Below are positions 11,778 through 24,400 of a stretch of 64,000 nt of DNA, piece after piece (position 1 is the stretch's first letter; each line of letters opens with the position of its first letter). The notes under the pieces are model-generated. The model worked only from the letters and a program-made list of their open reading frames with translations. It made no database searches and had not been told where the DNA came from. The DNA is from Oxytricha trifallax. Lineage: Eukaryota; Ciliophora; Spirotrichea; Sporadotrichida; Oxytrichidae. Position numbers and translations under genes: made by a program. The stretch covers positions 62,001-126,000 of the forward strand of contig ARYC01000510.1 in the NCBI GenBank assembly GCA_000711775.1, in the 5' to 3' direction.

Positions 11778-14478
11778 ATGGAAACCTATAACAAATCAGT
11801 GACACCAGCATTTAGAGAGAATGCCAGCGCATTACCAAACGTCTACAGTGCCCCAAGGTACGTTAGAAAGAGCCATATCGATATCCAAGGTGACTACGGC
11901 TACATCAAGTCCAAGATTGAGAAGTACGCCAAGGAAAACAACTTCTTCCCAGGCTTCAAGATCAAGTTCCTCGACAATGACATGTATGACCTTTCAGAAA
12001 TCAAGCAGAGTTCTGAGCCTTAATACTTTGTGGCCAAGTGGATTGACTTCAGAAGTGATAAAGACGGAGAAGAGCATGCCAGTTTCGAGCTAACCCACTT
12101 CTACCTATTGATCACATCAGCTAAGACACAGTTTGCCAAGATGAAGATCAGTAGTGCTGATCTCCATTAAGACACCAAGGTCCATATCCATTTCCAACTC
12201 AAGAGAGATCCCTCGGCTACTGACAAGAACAATGTAAAGTATTCATATAAGGTTGAGGTCATCAACTGCTCAAGAAGAAACGCTGCTCTTCAACTCCTCG
12301 AAATCTTCATGGCTGTTGGAGATCAACATCTCAATTATAATGATTTATTGTTAAAAATAAACAATTAACTTAAACTTTTATTAAATGACATAGCTGATAA
12401 ATTCAGAACCAAAATTTCAAAGTGGGCTGATAAAATTTCAGACATTTTCAAACCAAATGGATCCCCAGACGTCATCTCAAAGTTTGATCACAAAATTTAA
12501 TCTCTTTCTATGATTAAGCAATAGATTGAAAACTTCTACGAATCTTTCATCAAGCCAGACAACATTGATGAGATTAAATTTTTACCTTATAAACTTCCTG
12601 ACGGACTTAGACTATTTAAACAAGCCGATCAGTGTGGTAAAGGATTTTCTTTCAGAGCTGATGTAGAAATCTTGAGATCAGTCTTTCTTCAATTTGGTGC
12701 GTACATGGACTTCATCAAGAAATCTTAATTTATTATTTATCCGTATCAAATGACGATCAATTCTACAGTCCATTCATTCCTAAGGGAGAGAAATTCTTAA
12801 TCCTAAAAGATGTCCAATAAAATTGGCACAATGATGAATACTTCTGTCACGAACTCTTCAATGGCTGCAATCCATTTACAATTGCAGTTGCTAACCCAGA
12901 AACTTTGAGACCTGAATTCCATTAAATTAAAGATGAAGCTGGAAACCATGTTGACTTGAGAGCCTTCCCACATGGAGATCTCTTCATCAGCAGATATCCC
13001 GAGACAAGACCATTTGCCCACCCTAACTCCCCATTACCAGCCTAGAGAGGAATCTTATAAATATTTTATACAATTAGCTATCTACTTCCTTGAACCAGAG
13101 GTCCTAACAGCAATTGTTGACGGTAAATTCAAGATAATTGGTATTGGTTTTTACTTCGGTAAAGATGCTACCGAGTTTGAAGTTTTCACTCCAACAGGTA
13201 CCTGGAGAGACATGAAGACTCCACCTAACATTTTCATGCTTGCTAAAATGCACGTGATGGCAGCTGATTCAAATACTCATGAAATTTTAAAGCATTTAGG
13301 TATGAGTCACATGATTGGAGAGACCTTTGCTATGGCTCATCACAACACTTATCATTTCTTGGGCTCTAAGTCTAAGCACGCTACTGATAAAATCTTTAAT
13401 TATATTTAGTTATTGAGTAATATAATTTATAACCATGCTATTGGTGCAATGCTCCTCCCTCACTTTACCAATCTTCTTGCTATTAACAATTTGGCAAGAG
13501 TGACCCTGATTGCTCCAATCAACAACTAACTCAGTAATTTCTAAGGAGTTAGAGGTGAAGACTTCGGTGAACTTATTGCTCGTTGGTACACTCAAAAAGA
13601 AGACCTTTGGAACACCGACGTCGGTTTCTATGAAGAGCTAAACCAAAGAGGCTTTGACCCAGCCACCTTTAGACATGGTGACAAATACAGATTCTTAAAG
13701 GACGGAAAGAGAATTTGTATTTTTTATTTTAACATTGTGAATCTATGACGAAATAGTTGTCTATGTTGACAAAGTTATTAGATAACAGTTCACTGAGGAT
13801 AGCGTCAAGAATGATAAGCTTCTTAAGGCTTTCTTCAACTATATTGCCAACCCACAGTATGGTGATATTAAAGGATTCCCCAAGGCTCCAGAAACTCTTG
13901 AGCAAGTCATTGAGGTATTCAGCAAGATTATTTGGCAAGTCTCTGGCTATCACTCTGCTCTTAACTTCAGTTAAGTGTAATCCTATGGATATTCATTGAT
14001 TTAAATAATTTATATATGATGAGAGCTCCAGGACTCAGACAAGATCTTAAAAAACTATCTACTTACAGACATGATCTTGCTAAGAAAAACAAGGCATTCT
14101 TGACTGAAGACGATGTTTCAAACCTCTACGTTCAAGAAACCATTCCAACCAATCATTAGGAAAGATTAAGTTTATATTAAGTTATCTTTAAATTATTTTG
14201 AATGATATGATCTTTGGTATGACCGAAGTTGCAAATGTTTTGACCACCAGAACCGTCTAAACATTCATTAACTGGTCATCACCATTTATACTTGTATTTA
14301 AAATAAATTCAGCAGACTAGAGCACAACGAAAAGAACCTCAAGTCACAAGACGCCTTCAACGTATTTATGGACAAGATGGCTGTGCTTGAAAAGGATATT
14401 GAGAAGGATAACGCAACTGCTCAATTCAGATATATTCACTTGCAACCAAGCAAGGTCGATATATCAATTTCCATTTGA
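11778..14478 (+). CDS. Lipoxygenase, split by small IESs
   Basis: Oxidises polyunsaturated fatty acids to hydroperoxides. The start ATG at 11778 opens a long frame with TAA/TAG as Gln, and the stop is TGA at 14476-14478. The catalytic core matches the family. MLAKMHVMAADSNTHEILKH with GMSH after it carries the first two iron-ligand His (HEILKH). LLPHFTNLLAINNLAR follows. IIWQVSGYHSALNFSQ carries the third His and an Asn in the fourth ligand position, as in plant enzymes. The protein ends ...SKVDISISI with the C-terminal Ile ligand. Small IESs with inferred pointers: CAATTA (about 12330-12360), about 12725-12740 (frame change), about 13058-13071, GAAT (13714-13740), ATAT (13988-14013), AAT (about 14152-14192) and ATT (about 14285-14307). 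The N-terminal 200 residues show no domain I can name. MDS order is collinear. Substrate and product stereochemistry cannot be read from sequence. Confidence 0.9.
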
Positions 14479-14730
14479 AAAAGACTAAAGATAGACTAAC
14501 TAACTTAACCATATTTTATAGTCTCAAGCCCCAAATAGGGAGAGACTTCGTATCTTTAAGTTAAAAAAGATACGATATTAACTTTCATAATATTTTCAAA
14601 GCAATGACGTCGTTAATACTTTAAATTACCTTTTTTTGCATATCTTTCTCATTAATTTGCTTCTTTTCGTTATGCGACTTGTCTTTATATCTTATATCAT
14701 TATACACTTTTTAGTTTATAATTGAAGAGA

Positions 14731-15596
14731 TTGCCAAATTTTAAACAGCTGGAGGTGCCTATTTCGAGTCTAACTGTATTTGCACCTAACTTAACGTGAC
14801 TGCTCCATCATCTGATGCTTATTAAGCTGATAATTTATGCAGAGACAAGACAATCGATGGTAAATAAATTTCTGCTGTTGGAAAATTATTTGGAGAGACT
14901 CAGGAACACCCTGGTAGATTCAAGGAATCATTCTTCCCTCTTTTTATTTATAAAGGAAAGCATAGTTGATATATTTAATAGTTATGTGAGATAAATTAAT
15001 ATAAATCAGAATAAATCTAAATTAGTAATAATTTAATCATTAAAAGACAAACAACAAACCTAAAAATGTTTTCTAGAACTCTTGTGCTTGCTCTCTTAGG
15101 AGTCGCTTCTACACTGGCATCTAAATGCCACTTCCCTGAACCCCAATTAGGCTTTTCGAGAGAGTCATACTCTGGCGTTTGGTACGAGGTTGCCAAATTT
15201 TATGAAAAATATATATACTCATTCTTAATAGCAAAAATTTATTTATAAAACTCTTCCCTCTTGCTCCATCTGTGGACTATACCATACTTTTCCTCGGTAA
15301 CTTCACAAATGATGCTGGAGAAGTTGAGGAGTACAGCGTTGAGTATGACTGCGGGGACACCTTCCTAACTGGCTATAATTACTGCGTGCATTTCTTGTCT
15401 AGAAAGGCAACAATCACTATTTGTATAAATATTGTAATTCTAATTATGACAAATAATAAAGTGAATGTCACAATAACTTCTCAATAAATTGATTGCAGAT
15501 GTGAATCTTTTGAACTTAAATGATGAAAATCTACCACTTTAAATGACCAAACAAGAGGGATGTTGGGACAAGAAAGATATTCAAGAGATTCAATGA
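14731..15596 (+). CDS. Secreted lipocalin, scrambled MDS order 2-1-3-4
   Basis: Small secreted carrier of hydrophobic ligands (apolipoprotein D/bacterial Blc type by family resemblance). Segment 1 (15066-15202) holds the start, a signal peptide (MFSRTLVLALLGVASTLA) and the family G-x-W signature (YSGVWYEVAKF). Segment 2 (14731-14942) lies upstream of it. Segments 3 (15252-15416) and 4 (15481-15596, stop TGA 15594) follow. Pointers: TTGCCAAATTTTA joins 1 to 2 (15190-15202 = 14731-14743), TCTTCCCTCTT joins 2 to 3 (14932-14942 = 15252-15262) and TCA joins 3 to 4. The joined frame is exactly 201 codons including the stop. Cysteines (CHFPEP, NCIC, YDCG, NYCVHF, QEGCW) fit a disulphide-bonded secreted fold. 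It starts 250 bp after a lipoxygenase, so both products handle lipids, but a functional link is only suggestive. Confidence 0.93.
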
Positions 15597-15789
15597 AAAC
15601 TTCTTGAGCATCCTCTTTATAACATATAAATACCCATCTTTCTAATTTCAAATCTTTAGTAAGCATATAAATGATTTTTAACCAAATGACTTTATTCATC
15701 AATCTTTTTTTTTAAATAATGAATATAAGCATTGCAAACAATCTAGTTTATGCAAAAGGTATGAATAATGTAAACTATATCATTGAATT

Positions 15790-17480
15790 TCAATCTCTAC
15801 TTTATTGCAATAGCTCATCCATTACGAATCTATTAAAATTAAAACTATAAATATATAATACAATTATCTTCTCTCCTGCAATAGCTATTATCTTCTTTCA
15901 ACTTCCTGAAGTTTTTCATAATTTAAATTTCTCAATCTATCTCTTACTAAATTTTATTCGTCAATAATAGGCGCAATACCTTTTTAGCTGTTCATTTTTA
16001 CTAGTACTTTTGCTTTCTATTCAATCTTCTAGTTTATTGCAAAATTCATAATAAAATTATATCATATTAAATACCATTTTAATAAAGTAATTCTTTTTGT
16101 TAATTCAATGGAATTATGCAATAATATATGGTAAGGGACAAAAGAATTTATACTCTTACTTCTTGTCTGGAAAGATTGAGAGTTAATAGTTGTCGAATTA
16201 TCATTCAAATTACTTTAATTGTTTGGATTGTTAAAAGTTAGAGTGCTAAAATTGCTATTTACTTGAAATTATGGATTTTATTTATAGTAATTATTGGTAT
16301 TTTAAGTAGTAGGATACTTATTAGAATTCTCATCTGATCTAAATTTTGTAGTGCTTTTAAATTGTTAAACAGATTATTCTGGGGAACTTTGATTTTTAAA
16401 ATGAATAAGGTTATTGTGTTTCTAATTTAGAGTGGTTGATTTAGTGGTATGAGGTTAAAGTGTTTAGAATTAAGCTCTGATATTCAATAGTTCTTATTTC
16501 GTGTTTATAACTACAGGCTTGGATTTTAATTGAGGTTACTCAATTTTCTTCTTGGTCTACGAGTTAAGTAGAGTTGAAACCTACAAGTCTTCAATAGTTT
16601 TCTAAATGATGGACTAAAACCTTAGAGTGTCCAGCTTCTCATTTTAGCTCTATTAATTCAACTCTTGTTCTAAATAAATTTAATATTCCTTGTTTATTAA
16701 AGTTTCTCGCTTCTTGTCAGGAGATTAAGTTGCACTTTCGATCTACTTAACTACTTAACCTATCTATTTTTATATGATATTCTGTTGTTCAAATAGAATC
16801 TCATTTTAGTCAGTAAAGTTTTAGTGAAGTCTGTCAAATTAATGTAGCTTATTTAGCTAAAGCTCCATAGTCTCCTATATTAAATGATTGCTTTCTCCTA
16901 AATTCTTGGCAATCTACAGTTCTTCAAAATTAAGTCTGAGTTAGCGTTCATATTCTTATTTGATTTATTAGACCTTCTCCTCCATTCCTATAAATTTATC
17001 TTGCATTTCTACAAGCTGTTTGCGCATTAAATATTCGTTTTGAAAAGCCTCTTCCATTTTAAGTCTATCGCTTTGACTTTAATCTTGTAACACTCTCACT
17101 GCTTGTTATATCTATGGATAGCCTTCGAAGCATTTCTCTAAATGGCTGAGTTTATCAACTATCTATATTTTTTCATCTTCTATAAGTATCATATTGATGT
17201 CAATGTATCTATCTAGCACTATTTTCTTAGTTACCAGCTTGTTATTATTGATTGTTGAAGTACCTTAAAAGAATATGGTGTTTGTACTGAGGGCTTAAGT
17301 TTTCATTTTATTGACTGCGTCTTAATATTTATCTTCAAGTTGGTTTATATAGAGTTATTGCTGCTTGCTCAAGCGAGTCAACATTAGAAGCTGTTTTTGC
17401 TGATTGAGGGATTCAGACGAGGACGATAAATCTTACTACATTTAATTTAGTTTACTTTGAATTATTAGGAGAGCATCATC
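15790..17480 (-). CDS. Coiled-coil protein with N/Q/S-rich segment, 5' end not located
   Basis: Minus-strand frame from about 17480 down to TGA at 15792-15790. It is rich in Lys/Glu/Gln/Leu heptads (for example QQKQLLMLTRLSKQQQLYIN, LVEMQDKFIGMEEKVQQIKQ), typical of long coiled coils of cytoskeletal or basal-body proteins. A Ser/Thr/Asn/Gln-rich low-complexity stretch (about 16420-16150) is followed by a basic coil. The last join is clear: the pointer TGCAATAGCT occurs at 15877-15886 and 15806-15815, and removing the 71-bp IES gives the C-terminus RRQQLLQQSRD. No start codon was found; the frame opens near 17480 in AT-rich DNA, so a first MDS is probably elsewhere. No specific family is recognised. 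Confidence 0.7.
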
Positions 17481-17489
17481 ACTTTAATC

Positions 17490-17867
17490 AGCAAAATTAT
17501 ATTAATTAAACAAAATTATAATGGAAAGAATATTTATGAAGTAAATATTGTAATATTTATACTTTTATCATATTGATTTTAGTTGCTACTCTTGAAAGAT
17601 ATCATGTTTGAGAAAGACTGAACATTAACCTATAGATTTTTCTGTTATATCTTAAGTTAATCAACATTATATTAAAGTCTCTCAAAGATTTGGAATTATA
17701 AATTTTCATTATGTTAACAGTTTTCGATTAAGTTTTCTATGGCAAGTGATTCTTGTTAGTTCATATTTGAATTTTAAATTTAAATTAATTTTATATTAAC
17801 TGATGGAAATTATCAAATCAATTATTAATTTTAATAAAAAAATGAAAGTTAATGTTAAACTCCTGTA
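17490..17867. other. AT-rich gap between divergent genes
   Basis: Between the apparent 5' end of the coiled-coil gene and the first exon-like sequence of the downstream plus-strand gene. A short minus-strand open stretch near 17700-17600 (MKIYNSKSLRDFN) could be a missing first segment, but nothing confirms it. Confidence 0.4.
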
Positions 17868-20800
17868 ATGGATATTTCTGGAACTAATATTCCTTTCTTT
17901 TGCTATCTGCTCATAAGATATGACAAACTTGAATAATCTTTAACACAAATAATTAAATATTTCGACAAGATTATTAGAAGAAAATTATGGAACTTCATCA
18001 TATTATATCTCATAAAACAACATAAAAGACTATGTTAAAGACGCTTTTATTGATTAACATTAAAGACTTTACATTAAATTGGGGGATAGGAAAGTTATAA
18101 CAAAATCTCTTATTGAAATAAAATTGATGAATTATATAAGTTTTCGAAGCAGATCTCTGCGAGCTCTGCGGGGGATACTACTAGTTCGCTAGGCTCTTAT
18201 CTCGTATGCATCTTGATTTCAGGGAGATGTGGAATGGGGGCGAGGTGGTTGCTTTTTTGGAGTTTTTCTAGTTCACGACTTGCCACGTCATTGATTGCCA
18301 CGTCAACTCACTTCAGATACGTCTACGTTACGATTAAAATTGATTGTTTGATTTTAGTATTAAACAGTGAATTGATAAATATTTAATTTTGATTATAACT
18401 CGTTTACTACTATATAAGTTTTCAATATGAACCTAGTGAAAATAATAATAATGAAAATATATTGAATTAACCTAGAATTACATATTGGTATCCAATTTCA
18501 TACTCTAATGACGAACTCTAAGTGCAGTTACAAATCGAAAATTATGAAAATTTATCTTTAAAAGCTGTAAGAATTATAATCCATTAAATATCTTTCTTAG
18601 GACTATGATAAGTTCAATATAATGATGGATTTGAGAATGTTTATGAACAATAGAACATATGGATCTAATTTTAGAGCTTTTGTTTATATTTAAGCTTTAG
18701 CTTCACCGCAATTTCTTGATGAAGGTAATTTGATTATTATTAAATTCTAGCTTTTTATTTATAGATAAAAAATTTGACTCGCTTGGTGACTTTGTATTCT
18801 ACATAGTTATGGTAACTTTCTGCATAAATTTCAGTTTGCAATTCTTTTTCGACTTTCCAATGAGATAATAATGGAAACTGTTGGACTCACTCTAACTTAT
18901 TTCTCATGTAGCTCTTTTTACCATAGCTATACCATCGAACGCAATTTGCTTTTTTAAATCAGTGATATTGATATCTAACATGGATGTTATTCCCAATTCT
19001 AACATTAAGAAGACATTTAAACTTTCTGACTATTAAAATACTAGGCATGATCCTAGAGCTTTCATTTTCGATATCTTTTGAAGGAAAAATTATTAAATAA
19101 ATTCAGGAATTAAGCTTTAACTCTCATACGATTTGACAACAAGAATTTAATGGTGTAGTAAAAATATTTATGCTATTTATATAATCCCAGTAAAATAATT
19201 AATCTTCAAAATTTCATTTTAGATTCAGGAACTATGCTACTTGTATTTTTGTGTTTGGTATTTATAGCTTGTCTCATCTTTTTTGTGACCTATTTCTTAG
19301 GAGCTTTTAAATGGTAATATTTATTAGTTTTTACTTTCTTTAGTTTATCAAAATATTTCAAGTGGATTGAGGCTTAGTTTTTCTACAACATAATTATTCA
19401 GGCTTTTATTAGAGCTTATTTTGCTTTAACTATAAGCTGCTTCAAGCATCTCATTACAGTAATTATTGATGAATTCTTATTTCTATTCTATTTATTTTCT
19501 GATAGCTTGTCTTATCGAATAATAATAGATAGATTAAACTGTGTCAAAGGAGCTGTTCGTATCATTTTTTCAAGGAGCTTGTACATTTGGAATATTGTTG
19601 AGTCCACCAATCATTACTTAATTTTTGAGGAATAGCTTTTCAAAGCTGAAGAAGCCAGTTATGAAAAATAAGTATGGAGCGATGTACGTGGACTTAGATC
19701 CAACGAGATAAGGAGCTAATTTTGAATGTGGGCTTTATCTTGCATAAAGACTTAATTTTGCTATATGTGTCTCTTAAACTTTTAGGAATTATAGATTAAT
19801 TTGTTAAGTTTAATCAATTTCTTTGTTCTTATAAGTTTACTTCAAGGATAATGGAATTGGATAAGTGGTCATTTAATTGGTAATTGCTATTGGAATAATT
19901 GTGTACACTGCAATTCTAAGACCATATGCTTCAAAAATGAGTAATATTCTGGTTATCTACAATTATTTTCTAAATAAAAACCATTTAAATAAATTCAAGT
20001 ATCCCACTTGTTTAATTTAATTACAATCAGGTATCCTATCTCGTCATGTTGATAGCTGTAATACCACTATGCGATAGACTTGATGACTAAGACTAAAAGC
20101 GTTAGTTAGGTGTGTTCATGTGTTTTTGGGTTATACTCAATTTCATCGTGAATTGGAGCTATTAAATATATTTAATGATAACTACTGCAATTTCTTTGAG
20201 AAAATCTAAACTTGAAGCTAAAGCTAAGTACTCCAAGGAGTTGCAAAATGCTTAGAAGGCAGTTGATAAAATATTTGGAAGTAATAAAAGCAATTCACTT
20301 GATTAAACTTCTGCAAATTTAATGCCTGCTCTTGGTATATCAATCAAAGAATTTAAATATTTTATTTTTGAGTTATTTTTATTAGTTTGTAACCTATAAA
20401 TTTTATCAATTTATTTTAGAAAAAGAAGGCACTTAGAAACAAACTGAAAGTAATAAACTATTAAATCCTAATCAAAATTCCACTATTAATTTAAGCAACC
20501 AGACTTAAACAGTGTCCCTCTTTGAAACAATAGCTGATAACTTTAAAATAGAAGATTTAACATAAAAGAGAGCCTATATCAAATACAAAACTAAAATTTT
20601 ATAACAAAAAAAGTAATAGTCTTAACTTAACAATATTTTAGGACAGAAAAATTTAAATAATTAAAATAGACGATAAACGATTGTTGAAATTGCTAAATAA
20701 GCTAATATCGTGTAAAAAATTAAAAGTGACATTGAAAACATGTAAAATGGTAAATTACAATAGTAGAAGAGATAAATCACTAATCATCACTAAAATAGCT

Positions 20801-21340
20801 TCAAATAGGATTATAAACAGGAAGCTATTGGGAGAAACAATATTCCTCCTGTAATTAAATAAGATAAGCAACAACCTATGCATAATGAGCACATAGTTGA
20901 CAATAATATAGATCACAATAGCTACATTTTTAATGATGTAGCTGAAATGGAAGATTTTACAAATAATCACCTCAACAATAACTTTAAATACACTTAAATT
21001 GTAATAATATATTAGTTTCTCTCATTATTATAATAAAATACTTTAAAGAATTAGGAGGTAAAATAGGATCTCATAAAAGATATTAGAAAAGAAAGAAGAA
21101 AAAAGTAAAAAGTAATTTCTATCTATCAAACCATCAATAATTATGAACAACTTAGGGAAGTTAATTTACTATTTTAAATTAATTATATTCTATCTCATTT
21201 GCTTTTAAGAGTTATAATATTCATAATAAATATTAATACATTTTCTTTTTTACGAGTCCAACAGGAGACACAGTTCTGGAAGTATAAAAATATAAACTAA
21301 ATTTTTATAACATTTTTATAATTTATTTAAAAACCACCTC
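17868..21340 (+). CDS. Multi-pass membrane protein with Q/N-rich C-terminal tail
   Basis: A plus-strand gene with TAA/TAG as Gln. Joined reading starts around 17868-18130 and continues after the IES at 18133-18410. Membrane helices occur at about 18780-18850, 19240-19320 (MLLVFLCLVFIACLIFFVTY), 19370-19450, 19530-19600, 19860-19910 (VIAIGIIVYTAIL), 20035-20075 and 20110-20170. A soluble loop contains KNKYGAMYVDLDPTRQGANF. After the last helix comes a basic, then strongly Gln/Asn-rich tail to about 21170, possibly with a last piece (VQQETQFWKYK) near 21270. The layout resembles large TRP-like or cysteine-rich surface proteins of ciliates, but no signature is decisive. Both ends are uncertain. 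Confidence 0.6.
18133..18410. other. IES with 13-bp pointer and GC-rich core
   Basis: The 13-mer TATATAAGTTTTC occurs at 18133-18145 and 18411-18423. Removing one copy plus the 265 bp between joins two open stretches in one frame (reading ...LMNYISFQYEPSENNNN). The interior 18146-18340 is much more GC-rich than surrounding DNA and carries a repeated GCCACGTCA (about 18275-18300), so the IES may itself contain an old insertion. Confidence 0.7.
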
Positions 21341-21449
21341 TTCCCCAAGAAGTTGATTTCCAAGTCGTATTTATATCATAATTATATCTCTAACATATAT
21401 TCAAACCAGCAGCTAACTCAATTGGTCTTAAAATTTAAAGTTTATACAG

Positions 21450-24400
21450 TGAAAAGAAAATAAATTTCATCTGCGATACTGATCCAGTTTGCAAGAAATC
21501 ATTAATAAAATTCAATAATTGTATATAGATTTTAATTTTTAAATATTATGGCTTCACTTGCAGCTCTAATGGTCGCTCTTGCTTGACTTAATATATTATC
21601 ATCTTAACCTAAATTAACATTATTAATCTCTATCATTAATTACCAAATAGAAATAATTTTTAATTAAAAATTAGTAAAATTTATGGTCCCTATAGAATTG
21701 ATGGAGAAGTCTGGGAGAAAAATCTCATAAATAATAATAAACAAGTTTCAACAAAAAATATTTATTTATTCATTCTATTCTATAATTTTAAATTAATTTA
21801 ACTATTTTATATTAGTAAAGGTCAACTCCCTTGCTCTTAGTGGTGAGATCTTCATATGATCTTGGGAATATTTGATCAAGACCACTTGAGTAAACATATA
21901 AATTCTATACTACTGGTTTGAAAAGAATACCGTTGAGAGAAATACCATTAGTTTCCTACATTGGGTAAATTTCTTCATTACTTGATTATAATAATAAAAC
22001 TAAATTGTTTGTGGGGTTAGTCTTAAACATATGTTGCTCAATCAGAGATTCACCTTTGTAATACTCATATATTAAATTAAGTATAAAATTTATTGCATGT
22101 ATTTAAAATGTAAATACTCGAATTAATTGGTTTAAGAGGTTGGGTTGCAAAGGTAAGCATTCTGCTATTCTTGTGTTATGGCGTTGTTGAGTAAAAAAAT
22201 ATTGTACTATGGATTAAATACGACTTGGAAAACTACAAAAATAACAATTATAGGAAGTTTTTAACGATTATTATGCAACGAAGCAATCATAAAATATAAA
22301 AAATTAAATCTCAATAATAGAATAATTAAATATTGAATGGTCAGGCATGTTATTAGAAATAACTCTAATGTAGGCTTAAGCATAATAATCAACATCATTG
22401 TCTTAGAAGAAGGTGTTTGGCAATTTCTAACACATTACGCACAGCTTACGCATCCAGTAAAAATTTAAAATTTCAAATATGGACCATCGTCAGTTCAATA
22501 GTTTCACAATTTATTAATGGTTAGGAATGGTGCAAGTATTTTAGAATGATGCGGCGAAATCAAGACAGTTTTAGAAAGAATTTCCATAATAAGATACTGT
22601 TGCTCCTAAAGCACTAGTTGCTAGACTACCTACTACCAAAACTGATAAACTTTAGATATAATAGTTAAATTATTCCGTTTTTTCATGGAAATTAGTTTAC
22701 TAGCTTAGCATTGACGTTTTTGCCATGGTTGATGTAAGAAATGACTGATTAGCGCTTTGAACTCTAAACTCCAATTTTATTACCTCCCATATTGAATATG
22801 CTTGGATTCTCCATATGAAATTATATTGTTTAATTTATTTACGATTATATTATTTCACTTAAGTTTCGGACCTACTGTCCAGACGGTTGGTCACCTGACC
22901 AATTCTGACAGGGTAGGGGGTTCGAAACCCAGGGTTCGCTAATATTTGTACCTGGTAAAAAGCACGGAATACTCGTACGGAGCTGGTATGACGATAAATG
23001 GCAGCACATGACCCGGCTTGGAAATCCGGAGTGGATACATTGAAGAAAGGACACGTGTTTGGACTACGGTCGAGTTTGGTGGTGACCATACCTAATGCTT
23101 CCGGAGGGGAGGTCGGGAGGTAGACTTACCTTCAGTGTTATTTCCCCTTAATATTAATTTCCTAATAAATTATCAATCTATCTATCTATCTATATATTAT
23201 TTCACTTTAATTTAGTGATATCTCATTGAAAAATTGCACAAAGATAAGAAGTATTAATAATTAAATTAAGCTCATTATTTGACAATGTCGCCTTGTATTA
23301 TTTGATATATGCAATAATAATTTTATCGTTGTTGAGACGTAAATTTTAGGTGTACTATGATATATAGCCATAGCATCCAGTAGCATGGACCATCTTACTA
23401 ATTAAATAAATTCAAAATTTATTGAATAAATTTTGAATTTATTATGAGAAGTAGACTGTGGGTGATTTCTTGTAAGTATTTAATGTCAAATAATGGTAGA
23501 CTCCATCTTCATCAGTGTCCTCAGTTCCATCAATAGAATCGGTGGCTGGCATGGTTGCCTTGGTGGTACCTAGGCATTAATCAAGGTCAACTCCCTCTAT
23601 TTTTATCTTAAAATATCTAATTATAGGAAGAGGTGGATTTACTGAATCAACGAAGCAATTCTAAGTGTATTGATTAAAATAAACCATTGTCAGTTCCTCC
23701 AGCAGACTGATCTACCAGCTTATACACTGAATCTGGATAATTGTTTAATATTTAAATGTATCCCTATATTCCTATATTATGAGAGAAATCGAATAATTTC
23801 AAATTTAAATGGATTATCCTCTTCAATTGGGCATTCTTCAGTAAGTTCGTCACAATAAACTTCTTCCTCATCTACATCAGCATAAGTTATGGTTCTGTAC
23901 ATTAAATCGTAAGCAACTGTGTCAGGTGAAGGAATGGTTCAAAATTATAATAATTCAATAGAAGTAAATATAAATTCTTTAATATTTACAGATTTAAGAT
24001 TCAAAATTTAATTTTACCTTAAATTTTTCAAATTAAGCAATTAAACATCATTTCATTAAAAATAAATACTTGAAGTGACTCTGTTTGTGGGGTTGATAAT
24101 AAAAATAAAGAAATTATAAATATGCATATATATCGCCTTGTATCCTTGGAAATTTAGATGTAAAATAACTTTCCTTCAGCTGCGATATTACTTTAATTTC
24201 ACTTTCAAGAAATCTAATTGAAAATATTTCTCATAAAACATCACTAATACTTCCAGAACTTTCTATTGTTTAATTAATTTATTGTAATTGGTTCAAAATA
24301 AAATTAGAGTAAAATTAATTTTAAGCTTTTAATATAATTGGTCTCGCTAAAGACGGACGCATCATGTACGGTCCCTATAATAAAAATATAGATAAGTCTG

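Noticed and set aside
13410..13999. Antisense open frames over the lipoxygenase core
   Set aside because: The sense frame carries the iron-ligand motifs; these are shadows.
22861..22940. A tRNA gene suggested by GGTTCGAAACC
   Set aside because: No acceptor stem or complete cloverleaf can be folded, and the unit continues 260 bp to a TCTA tail with flanking duplication, so it is a SINE head.
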